NCBI GenBank assembly: GCA_018396515.1
Contig: JAGTQJ010000076.1
Coordinates: 1 to 7,356, forward strand
Direction: 5' to 3'
Length of the DNA stretch: 7,356 nucleotides
Source: Candidatus Bathyarchaeota archaeon
GTDB lineage: Archaea; Thermoproteota; Bathyarchaeia; TCS64
The stretch's first letter is position 1, and every line of letters starts with the position of its first letter. Below are positions 1 to 4,730 of this stretch, piece by piece. A program made the position numbers and the translations under genes. Under the pieces are notes generated by a model, which had not been told where the DNA came from, did no database searches, and saw nothing but the letters and a program-made list of their open reading frames with translations.

Positions 1-12
1 TCATTGAAAATA

Positions 13-48
13 AAAAGCCTTCCCCACAGGCGCGGCTAAAGGGCTTTT
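13..48. repeat. 7-bp inverted repeat, possible terminator-like hairpin
   Basis: AAAAGCC (13-19) and GGCTTTT (42-48) are perfect inverted arms around a 22-base GC-rich loop. Read on the minus strand the right-hand product is GGC followed by TTTTTATTTT, which resembles a hairpin plus U-tract. On the plus strand it is GGGCTTTTCTT. It could terminate a gene lying left of the window, since plus-strand reading frames entering from the left stop at 37-39 or 51-53. Which strand uses it cannot be decided here. Confidence 0.3.
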
Positions 49-83
49 CTTGAAGGATCCCATCATCACAGCCTTAGGAGGAT

Positions 84-116
84 TAGAGCCCTATCAGCCC
101 TTCTCATGAGGCTCTA
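84..116. repeat. 7-bp inverted repeat in the leader region of thrC
   Basis: TAGAGCC (84-90) and GGCTCTA (110-116) are perfect inverted arms with a 19-base loop. No T-run follows on the plus strand, so it does not look like a simple terminator. It lies about 90 bases upstream of the threonine synthase start and has no recognisable riboswitch core. No ORF of convincing length occupies bases 1-178 on either strand. Confidence 0.25.
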
Positions 117-152
117 GGGTTGGAGACTTATCCCTTCACTTGCTGCTCAATG

Positions 153-160
153 ATAAATAT
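153..160 (+). promoter_or_regulatory. weak TATA-like box upstream of thrC
   Basis: ATAAATAT at 153-160 is an acceptable archaeal TATA box. A start site about 26 bases downstream of its centre falls near 183, giving a leader of about 20 bases before the ATG at 203. A second AT-rich stretch, CTAAAATT (169-176), would instead place the start almost at the ATG. Neither is strong, and there is no Shine-Dalgarno sequence before the ATG. Confidence 0.3.
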
Positions 161-202
161 GAAATCACCTAAAATTCATTGAGGCTGATTTGGTTGAGCT
201 TC

Positions 203-1435
203 ATGACTCACTTGGAATGCTCAAAATGTGGGAGGAAATTTGATGCCGAGAAGGTTCAAACAGTCTGCACCTCCTGTGGAAAGCCATTATTAGCTCGGTA
301 CGATATCGAGGCTGCGAGTGAGACCTTAGATAGAGGGGGCATCAGGGGAAGAGAGGCCACGATGTGGCGTTACTTTGAGCTTCTACCAGTCAAAGATAAG
401 AGCAACATCGTGAGTCTAGGGGAGGGATGGACCCCCCTCACCCCAGCCCCAAGGCTTGGGAAAATGGTCGGGGTTCCCAAGCTCTGGATCAAGGATGAGG
501 GTGTAATACCGACCGGATCCTTCAAAGCCCGGGGCCTATCAGCAGCTATCTCAAAGGCTAAGGAGCTGGGGGTCAGGCGTGTGGCCATGCCTTCAGCTGG
601 AAACGCCGCTGGGGCTCTCGCCGCCTATGGAGCCAGAGCCGGAATGGAGGTCTACGTGCTGATGCCTGAGGACGCCCCAAGGGTTAATATTGTGGAGTCC
701 CATATCGCGGGGGCGAGGGTCTTCCTGGTAAAGGGGCTGATAACAGATGCTGGAAGGCTGGTCTCAGAGAAAGAAGCTGAGGCAGGTTGGTTCAACCTCT
801 CAACTCTGAGGGAGCCATACCGGGTTGAGGGTAAGAAGACTATGGGCTTCGAGATAGCTGAGCAGATGGGGTGGAGCCTCCCGGACATTATAGTCTACCC
901 GACCGGGGGTGGAACCGGTATAATAGGTATGTGGAAGGCCTTCCAAGAGCTTGAGGGCCTGGGCTGGATTGGAGATGAGAGGCCTAGGATGGTATCCGTC
1001 CAGGCGGAGGGATGTGCACCTATATATAAGGCTTACATGGAGGGCAAACAGGAGTCTGAGTACTGGGAGGGCGCCAAGACCATAGCCGCGGGCATCAGGG
1101 TGCCTAAGGCCCTGGGGGATTTCCTCATTCTTAAGATCGTGAGGGAGAGCGGGGGGACGGTCGTAACCGTCAGCGACGAAGAGATAATGGAGTCCATAGG
1201 CCTAATTGCCAAGAAGGAGGGGATATTCCCCTGCCCTGAAGGGGCCGCAACCCTAGCGGCCCTAAGGAGCTTGGTGGATGAGGGTCAAGTTGATGGTGAT
1301 GAGAGGGTCGTCATCTTCAACACGGGCTCGGGCCTCAAATATGTGGATCTATTCCCCATCGAGGCGTCCATCATCGATCCTAAGAGAGACAGGCTTCAAA
1401 TCTTTAATAATCCTATCTTTAATAATCCTCTGTAA
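203..1435 (+). CDS. thrC: threonine synthase (PLP-dependent)
   Basis: Converts O-phosphohomoserine to threonine and phosphate in the cytosol, the last step of threonine synthesis. Numbering from the ATG at 203 (410 aa), an N-terminal zinc ribbon has Cys6, Cys9, Cys22 and Cys25. The EGWTPL signature follows near 74-79. The PLP-binding lysine is Lys108 in TGSFKAR. A PSAGNAAGA loop lies near 130-138, NLSTLREPYR-EGKKT near 198-213, the glycine-rich phosphate-binding loop TGGGTG near 234-239, and TGSGLKY near the C-terminus. These make the assignment firm and the length is normal. The frame is open further upstream to a TTG at 179, but family members begin just before the first CxxC, so I use the ATG. 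The last ten coded residues are a tandem IFNNP duplication plus Leu, an AT-rich tail not typical of the family. The gene stands alone, with no other threonine-pathway gene in view, and converges on the deacetylase gene. Confidence 0.93.
   Translation: MTHLECSKCGRKFDAEKVQTVCTSCGKPLLARYDIEAASETLDRGGIRGREATMWRYFELLPVKDKSNIVSLGEGWTPLTPAPRLGKMVGVPKLWIKDEGVIPTGSFKARGLSAAISKAKELGVRRVAMPSAGNAAGALAAYGARAGMEVYVLMPEDAPRVNIVESHIAGARVFLVKGLITDAGRLVSEKEAEAGWFNLSTLREPYRVEGKKTMGFEIAEQMGWSLPDIIVYPTGGGTGIIGMWKAFQELEGLGWIGDERPRMVSVQAEGCAPIYKAYMEGKQESEYWEGAKTIAAGIRVPKALGDFLILKIVRESGGTVVTVSDEEIMESIGLIAKKEGIFPCPEGAATLAALRSLVDEGQVDGDERVVIFNTGSGLKYVDLFPIEASIIDPKRDRLQIFNNPIFNNPL
1400..1429 (+). repeat. 15-bp perfect tandem duplication at the 3' end of thrC
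   Basis: ATCTTTAATAATCCT occurs twice head to tail (1400-1414 and 1415-1429), in frame, coding IFNNP-IFNNP just before the final Leu and stop. Its length is a multiple of three, so it lengthens the protein without changing frame. It probably arose by replication slippage. Confidence 0.9.
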
Positions 1436-1468
1436 GATGAGTGAACGATACCACCTCCAGAAACTGGT

Positions 1469-2311
1469 TCACAACTCGAAGTTTTTGAGAATCTCGTCTA
1501 TAGCTCTTCCAACCTTTTCACCCACATAGCCGCCCTCGAGAACAAAGAAGGTCGGCTTCTCAAAAGAAGCCAGGATCTTCCCTATCTTCCCGTAGGACTT
1601 CTCACTTAACCCCAAAGACGCTAAGTCTCCAGAGTAAGCGTCAAAACCGGATGAAACTGCTATCACCTCGATCCTCCCCATATCCACCTTTTTCAGGGCT
1701 TCTTGGAGAGTTCTCAGGTAAACAAGTTCTCCGCAGTCCGCCGGCAAGGGGAAGTTCAGGCAGTTCAACTCTGAATAGTAGCCGGTTCCCGGATAGTGTG
1801 GATGTCTATGCAATGAAACATAGACGATCTTTGGGTCACCCAGAAAAATTTCCTGTGTCCCATTACCATGATGCCCATCGATATCTAATATCAGCGTGGG
1901 CCTGTCGAGGTGCTTCACGGCTACGGCAATGTTGTTTATGTAGCAAAAACCCCTCGTATGGGCGCCTAAAGCCGCTCCAGACCTGCCTGCGTGATGCCCA
2001 GGAGGCCTCATTAGAGAGAAACCGTTTATCTCCGCGGCTAGAATCGCTCCTCCAGCTGAGAGCCTAGCATATTCATAGATGTTGTCATAGGCTGGGGTGT
2101 CTACATCCTCCACATCTCCACTTTTCAGCAGCTGGATGTATCTTGGATCATGAACATTAAGGAGATCCTCCTCCCTCGCAGGCTGCGGTTCAATAAACTC
2201 GTACCCCCTTCCCTTCAATATCTCATAAGCCCTCTTCACCCTTTCCGGGCTTTCGATGTGCCAGGACCCATACTCCAAACACCTCTCAGAATATATAATC
2301 ATCGGCTTCAT
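1469..2311 (-). CDS. histone deacetylase-fold amidohydrolase (AcuC/HDAC family)
   Basis: A cytosolic zinc hydrolase of the arginase/deacetylase fold, expected to remove acetyl groups from lysine side chains or small amines such as acetylpolyamines. Numbering from the ATG at 2311 (280 aa), RPPGHHAG holds the tandem active-site histidines His106-His107. DIDGHHGNGTQ holds zinc ligands Asp145 and His147. GFDAYSGD supplies the third ligand, Asp224. LEGGYV carries the catalytic tyrosine, Tyr262. GFCYINNIAVA and the N-terminal YSERCLEYG...ESPERV are also family hallmarks, and every catalytic residue is present. The frame is open to a TTG at 2374, but the conserved start MKPMIIYSE fits the ATG at 2311 (or 2302). 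A TATA box centred 33 bases upstream of 2311 supports this. Archaeal members may act on chromatin proteins or metabolic enzymes; the substrate cannot be told from sequence. It converges on thrC with a 33-base gap. Confidence 0.9.
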   Translation of the reverse strand: MKPMIIYSERCLEYGSWHIESPERVKRAYEILKGRGYEFIEPQPAREEDLLNVHDPRYIQLLKSGDVEDVDTPAYDNIYEYARLSAGGAILAAEINGFSLMRPPGHHAGRSGAALGAHTRGFCYINNIAVAVKHLDRPTLILDIDGHHGNGTQEIFLGDPKIVYVSLHRHPHYPGTGYYSELNCLNFPLPADCGELVYLRTLQEALKKVDMGRIEVIAVSSGFDAYSGDLASLGLSEKSYGKIGKILASFEKPTFFVLEGGYVGEKVGRAIDEILKNFEL

Positions 2312-2330
2312 GGAAACCCATGAACTCCCA

Positions 2331-2477
2331 CTAGCCTTTAATATATAAACATCTATCAGATCTGGTGGAATCAAACGATAAAGGGGCGATTAATCGTTTC
2401 AAAGCCAGTATACCTATTCCTAAGCCGAGTACTGCGATTATTACTGCAATCAAGCTATAATGAAAGCTTTTAACCAT
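2331..2477 (-). CDS. possible 48-aa single-pass membrane protein
   Basis: An ATG at 2477 opens a 48-codon frame ending in TAG at 2331, 19 bases before the preferred deacetylase ATG. Residues 8-26 are an uninterrupted hydrophobic helix (SLIAVIIAVLGLGIGILAL) with a GLGIG packing motif. Lys-Arg follows directly, which by the positive-inside rule suggests the C-terminus is cytosolic. The tail is short and polar. I do not recognise a family. No Shine-Dalgarno or convincing TATA box precedes it, and the deacetylase TATA box lies inside its 3' end. Against it, short hydrophobic frames arise easily in AT-rich DNA. For it, the composition is clean, with one helix and positive residues at its end. It could be co-transcribed with the deacetylase. 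Confidence 0.35.
   Translation of the reverse strand: MVKSFHYSLIAVIIAVLGLGIGILALKRLIAPLSFDSTRSDRCLYIKG
2340..2349 (-). promoter_or_regulatory. TATA box for the deacetylase gene
   Basis: On the minus strand the sequence is TTTATATATT, a strong archaeal TATA match. Its centre is 33 bases from the ATG at 2311, so transcription would begin about 6-8 bases before that ATG. This favours the 2311 start over the upstream TTG at 2374, which would lie upstream of the promoter. Confidence 0.5.
2373..2399. repeat. inverted repeat AAACGAT-N13-ATCGTTT upstream of the deacetylase promoter
   Basis: AAACGAT (2373-2379) and ATCGTTT (2393-2399) are perfect inverted arms. A second, overlapping 10-base perfect palindrome, CGATTAATCG, lies at 2387-2396. 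Both sit about 25-60 bases upstream of the deacetylase TATA box, where an activator or repressor could bind. They also lie inside the possible 48-aa ORF. Function is inferred from position only. Confidence 0.25.
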
Positions 2478-2613
2478 CTACAGTCGAAGAAGTGTGTGTT
2501 GCTGAAAGAGGTTGATGAGATAATCGAGAAGCGTTTTAACAAGTTGAAATCTCTCGATGAAGTGAGCTCTCCTCCATAAAAAGGCAGATGAGTTTTTAAA
2601 GAGAATTAGCTAA
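2460..2613 (+). pseudogene. small helical ORF, apparently frameshifted
   Basis: From the ATG at 2460 a 39-codon frame runs to TAA at 2577-2579. It includes the charged amphipathic segment LLKEVDEIIEKRFNKLKSL. From about 2566 the +1 frame continues in the same style (ALLHKKADEFLKRIS) to TAA at 2611. Skipping one base near 2563-2566 joins them into one helical protein of about 50 residues. The composition change across the shift (ending SSPP versus a continued charged helix) makes a frameshifted remnant plausible, though a sequencing error would look the same. I cannot name a family; size and charge resemble small antitoxin-like or DNA-associated proteins, but no defining motif is visible. Its first 18 bases overlap the start of the antisense 48-aa ORF. 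Confidence 0.25.
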
Positions 2614-2641
2614 CTTATCCAAAACTTATCTACAGAACATC

Positions 2642-2650
2642 TTTTTTATA
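2642..2650 (+). terminator. U-rich tract, possible archaeal terminator
   Basis: TTTTTTATA follows the end of the frameshifted small ORF by about 30 bases on the plus strand. Archaeal termination often needs only a U-tract. It might also be read as a TATA-like element, so the call is weak. Confidence 0.2.
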
Positions 2651-2756
2651 TGATTAGTAAGCATCTTGGAATGATCTCGATCAGGTTAATCAAAAATTTC
2701 ATGAAGTCAAATCTCTCTTTATTCGACAATTCTCCCCTTTCTCTTTTTCAGGGATA

Positions 2757-3731
2757 TTAAGAGGGGCTGTAAGTTAGAGGTGTAGCTAGATCGGCTATGT
2801 CTATGATATGCCTAGCTATCTCCTTCACAAGTTCCGCGAGCGCTGGGAGGCGGCTTCTGGCGTTCATGGTCATATGGTTGAGATTCCTGAAGAGTTCATC
2901 CTCCCGCCTCTGAAGCTCCTCTATGCTCTCCCTGCTCTTGGAGAGGAAAGCCTCGACTGCTAGGCTCTGCATCTCCTCTAGGTTTTTGCCCGCCTCTCCG
3001 AGGATCCTCCTCTCCTCCCCCTCTAGTTTGAGCCCATCCCCCCTCATCTCAACGATTCCGACGGATGCGTCCCCTATCCTCTCTAGGAGGTGGGATGCAA
3101 CCCTATAGTCGAGGAGATCCACAAGGCTGAGTTTGAGTTTTGAGGGGAGAAGGGGGGTGATCATCGCGCTGCGGATAAGCCTCACGATCAGGAAGTATAT
3201 CCTGTCGACCTCTTCATCCCTCTCCACAACCACCCTCGCAAGGTGTTCATCCCCCTCCACGATGGAGTTTAGGGCATCCCTGCACATCCCTTCGGTCAGG
3301 AGATGCATCCTCCTGAAGAGGCTCTCAAGGCTGAGGCTCTCAGTCTGGAGGAGGAACTGGAGGGTTACAGACCTCGCATCCTCCTCCACTATCTCAAGCC
3401 CTATCAGCTGTCTACAAGCCCTCTTCAGAGCCTCTCTATCCTCGAAGGAGATCCTAGCCTCTCCCGTTATCCTGATGGTGTCGAAGCCGAGGAGGTAGGC
3501 CGCCGTTATAGTGTTCTGGAGGTGAAGTTGGCTGGGTGTCGGATATGGCACCTTGAGCTCCTTGGGGCGCTCCTCCTCGCCCTTGAAGGGGCGTATCATA
3601 AGGGTTCCGTCCCCCCTCAGCTCCAGGGCCAGGATGCTCCCCTTCCTTATCCTGGAGCCTTCAGCCCATTGCTTAGGCAGGGATATGAGGAGGGCTCCCC
3701 CTATCTCCTGGACCTTCCTAAGCTCCATCAT
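2757..3731 (-). CDS. AbrB-domain / PhoU-domain regulator
   Basis: A 324-aa cytosolic protein of the archaeal phosphate-uptake-regulator type. Residues 1-50 form a SpoVT/AbrB-like swapped-hairpin DNA-binding domain: ELRKVQEIGGALLISLPKQW, then a second strand pair with GSILALEL and GTLMIRP. Residues about 60-130 form a linker domain. From about 135 the protein is all helical with PhoU repeats. RDEEVDR (Asp172, Asp176) and ERIGD (Glu217, Asp221) match the E/DxxxD metal-cluster motif of PhoU. The C-terminal repeat ends with ARHIIDIADLA (306-316) and its acidic motif is weaker. PhoU proteins signal phosphate status, commonly through Pst transporters, but no pst or pho gene is in view. The AbrB fusion suggests direct transcriptional control. 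The ATG at 3731 (or 3728) lies about 26 bases from a TATA-like box, consistent with a leaderless mRNA. It is divergent from the ECF S-like gene with 67 bases between starts. Confidence 0.85.
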   Translation of the reverse strand: MMELRKVQEIGGALLISLPKQWAEGSRIRKGSILALELRGDGTLMIRPFKGEEERPKELKVPYPTPSQLHLQNTITAAYLLGFDTIRITGEARISFEDREALKRACRQLIGLEIVEEDARSVTLQFLLQTESLSLESLFRRMHLLTEGMCRDALNSIVEGDEHLARVVVERDEEVDRIYFLIVRLIRSAMITPLLPSKLKLSLVDLLDYRVASHLLERIGDASVGIVEMRGDGLKLEGEERRILGEAGKNLEEMQSLAVEAFLSKSRESIEELQRREDELFRNLNHMTMNARSRLPALAELVKEIARHIIDIADLATPLTYSPS

Positions 3732-3739
3732 GAAACTAT

Positions 3740-3755
3740 AAGGATCTTTAAAGTT
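3740..3755. promoter_or_regulatory. shared promoter element, copy 1 (PhoU-like gene)
   Basis: The plus-strand sequence is AAGGATCTTTAAAGTT. It matches the element at 4708-4723 in 15 of 16 bases. It lies at -9 to -24 from the PhoU-like ATG at 3731, between TATA box and start site, and overlaps the TATA box by two bases. A protein bound here would block initiation. The core AAGGATCTT is nearly palindromic, which fits a dimeric regulator. Confidence 0.45.
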
Positions 3756-3761
3756 TTAATA
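3754..3761 (-). promoter_or_regulatory. TATA-like box for the PhoU-like gene
   Basis: On the minus strand this is TATTAAAA, centred about 26 bases upstream of the ATG at 3731. That spacing predicts transcription starting at or next to the start codon. No Shine-Dalgarno sequence precedes the ATG. Confidence 0.45.
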
Positions 3762-3768
3762 GTTTACC

Positions 3769-3779
3769 TTAATATTTAA
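3769..3779 (+). promoter_or_regulatory. TATA box for the ECF S-component-like gene
   Basis: TTAATATTTAA is centred 25 bases before the ATG at 3799, the spacing expected for a leaderless archaeal transcript. No ribosome-binding site lies before the ATG. This supports the chosen start. Confidence 0.55.
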
Positions 3780-3798
3780 CCACCTGAAACAAAATCAG

Positions 3799-4602
3799 AT
3801 GTCCTCAGGGGATGATTTGAGATCTCCCTCTAAGGCCCAGAGGGTTGCCCTCATAGCCATATCCGCATCCCTCTACGCCGTGGGATCCTACATAACCTCC
3901 TACATCGAGAGCCCATGGGGCGTAGGTCAGTTCAGACCCGCAGTCGTGATACCTCTCCTCTTCGCCATCGCATATGGTCCCGCGGTAGGAGGCCTGGGCG
4001 CGGCCCTGGGAACCTTCCTAGCCAGCCTTGTCAGGTATGGACAGCCCTTCCTGACCTTGGTCTCCGGAACCCCTGGGAACCTGGTTGGGTTCTATATCGT
4101 GGGCCTTCTTCATAAGAGGTTCACGTGGTCGAGGTTCTTGGTTTTATCCTTCCTAGGCCTTCTGATAGGAAATCTAATAGCCGCCTTTGGGGTATTATCA
4201 GCAGCGTACCTAGGGGTGTATCCCCCCATAGCCAGTATGGCGGCTCATCCCCTAGGGGTTCAGGCCTCCTTCGTTTTTGGGTTGACCCTCTTCTGGATGG
4301 TCACCATGTGGCCCTTCGCCCTCTTCCTAGTTCCCTTAATTCTAAGGTCCACTAGTGGCCTCCTACCCGCCCAGATAAGGCATCATCTTCAAAGGCCCTA
4401 CGAGGCGAGGTTCTCCTTCTCCCTCGCCTTCTCCGCCGTTGGCCTCCTTGCCCTATTGATAGGGGTGATCGCCCTTCAATTCCCAGGGGCCTTCGCCCCG
4501 GCTGGAGCCTATGCCGCCGGGGCCATATCAACCATCTTCACCGCGATGGGAGTTCTACTCCTAGGTGCAGGATTGGTCTACGCCCTAAGGAGACCCAAAT
4601 AG
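3799..4602 (+). CDS. ECF-transporter S-component-like membrane protein
   Basis: A 267-aa integral membrane protein. After a short polar N-terminus (1-14), hydrophobic segments lie at about 16-37, 47-77 (probably two helices), 86-104, 111-138, 152-182, 207-226 and 236-262. The segment RPAVVIPLLFAIAYGPAVGGLGAALGT (46-72), split here only by naming, and the GTPGNLVGFYIVGLL stretch (90-104) resemble the small, glycine-rich S subunits of energy-coupling factor transporters, which capture vitamins, queuosine precursors or metal ions. The substrate cannot be inferred. Typical S components have about 190 residues and six helices; this one has an additional C-terminal hydrophobic hairpin (about 205-262) after a polar loop. 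No EcfT or EcfA gene is in view, so it would use a shared energising module encoded elsewhere, or act as another type of carrier. It is divergent from the PhoU-like regulator, which may control it. Confidence 0.65.
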   Translation: MSSGDDLRSPSKAQRVALIAISASLYAVGSYITSYIESPWGVGQFRPAVVIPLLFAIAYGPAVGGLGAALGTFLASLVRYGQPFLTLVSGTPGNLVGFYIVGLLHKRFTWSRFLVLSFLGLLIGNLIAAFGVLSAAYLGVYPPIASMAAHPLGVQASFVFGLTLFWMVTMWPFALFLVPLILRSTSGLLPAQIRHHLQRPYEARFSFSLAFSAVGLLALLIGVIALQFPGAFAPAGAYAAGAISTIFTAMGVLLLGAGLVYALRRPK

Positions 4603-4698
4603 CGGGAGTTTGATCCGGGATTAGGCCGACGATGTGAGCTTCCTAGGGATCGTTTACATCGTAATCTCGATGGTTCAAATTCCCGGGTTTGGGCACCA
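4593..4698 (+). repeat. nested inverted-repeat element ending in a tRNA-3'-end-like sequence
   Basis: Three pairs of perfect arms are nested: CCCAAA (4594-4599) with TTTGGG (4688-4693), CCGGGA (4615-4620) with TCCCGG (4681-4686), and ACGATGT (4629-4635) with ACATCGT (4656-4662). The inner stem extends to 11 pairs if G-U is allowed (ACGATGTGAGC with GTTTACATCGT). The outer left arm overlaps the last codons of the S-component gene. The right side reads GGTTCAAAT...TTTGGGCACCA, like the T-loop, acceptor strand and CCA of a tRNA, but a canonical cloverleaf cannot be drawn. It may be a structured 3' UTR, a terminator or barrier before the aglB promoter, or a decayed tRNA or attachment site. Confidence 0.4.
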
Positions 4699-4700
4699 TT

Positions 4701-4710
4701 TTTATAAAAG
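4701..4710 (+). promoter_or_regulatory. TATA box for aglB
   Basis: TTTATAAAAG is a near-ideal archaeal TATA box, centred 26-27 bases before the ATG at 4731. It predicts a leaderless transcript beginning at that ATG and supports it over the in-frame ATG at 4743. Confidence 0.65.
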
Positions 4711-4723
4711 GATCTTTATAGTT
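4708..4723. promoter_or_regulatory. shared promoter element, copy 2 (aglB)
   Basis: AAGGATCTTTATAGTT lies at -23 to -8 from the aglB ATG. It overlaps the end of the TATA box and matches the element in the PhoU-like promoter (3740-3755) in 15 of 16 bases. Relative to its gene it is in the opposite orientation to copy 1, which the near-palindromic core would allow. Confidence 0.45.
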
Positions 4724-4730
4724 AAAGGCC

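Larger units (their letters stand above)
2375..2756. other. gene-poor, AT-rich interval between the deacetylase and PhoU-like genes
   Basis: No gene of normal length lies here. It holds the upstream part of the 48-aa membrane ORF (minus), a frameshifted-looking small ORF (plus, 2460-2613), a T6 run at 2642-2647 and a pyrimidine-rich plus strand from about 2710 to 2750 just beyond the stop of the PhoU-like gene. A 36-aa frame at 2650-2760 (plus) has no recognisable features. The interval is more AT-rich than its neighbours and may contain decayed genes. Confidence 0.4.
3733..3765. repeat. inverted repeat AAACTAT-N19-ATAGTTT in the divergent promoter
   Basis: AAACTAT (3733-3739) and ATAGTTT (3759-3765) are perfect inverted arms centred at 3749. 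An 8-base palindrome, CTTTAAAG (3746-3753), is centred at 3749.5, almost the same axis. Together they cover the TATA box and start region of the PhoU-like gene and could be an operator for autoregulation. The DNA is AT-rich, so chance similarity is possible. Confidence 0.3.

Noticed and set aside
1..63. 21-aa minus-strand frame, and a GTGATGA box-C-like motif for a C/D-box RNA
   Set aside because: The peptide has no features, and no box D (CTGA) lies at the proper distance from the box-C-like motif.
179..202. TTG start at 179 for threonine synthase
   Set aside because: It adds eight residues (MRLIWLSF) not expected before the zinc ribbon; the ATG at 203 matches the family's N-terminus.
1651..2067. 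138-aa plus-strand frame inside the deacetylase gene
   Set aside because: It lies antisense to a gene with all catalytic motifs, and its translation is low-complexity Ser/Arg/Pro-rich with no recognisable domain.
2312..2374. TTG start at 2374 for the deacetylase
   Set aside because: The extra 21 residues lie outside the conserved fold, and the best TATA box falls inside this stretch, downstream of the TTG.
2650..2760. 36-aa plus-strand ORF running into the stop of the PhoU-like gene
   Set aside because: No motif, no clear promoter, and a composition expected of random AT-rich DNA.
3133..3779. Plus-strand frames of 121 and 158 aa inside the PhoU-like gene
   Set aside because: They are mirror products of Leu/Glu/Arg-rich helices coded on the other strand; no domain is recognisable.
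4593..4698. A functional tRNA gene ending in GGTTCAAAT...GGGCACCA
   Set aside because: T8-A9 and an acceptor-like pairing can be drawn, but the D-loop would be about 20 bases, the T-stem does not pair, U33 is missing and the spacing from T-loop to CCA is two bases too long. Kept only as a structured element.
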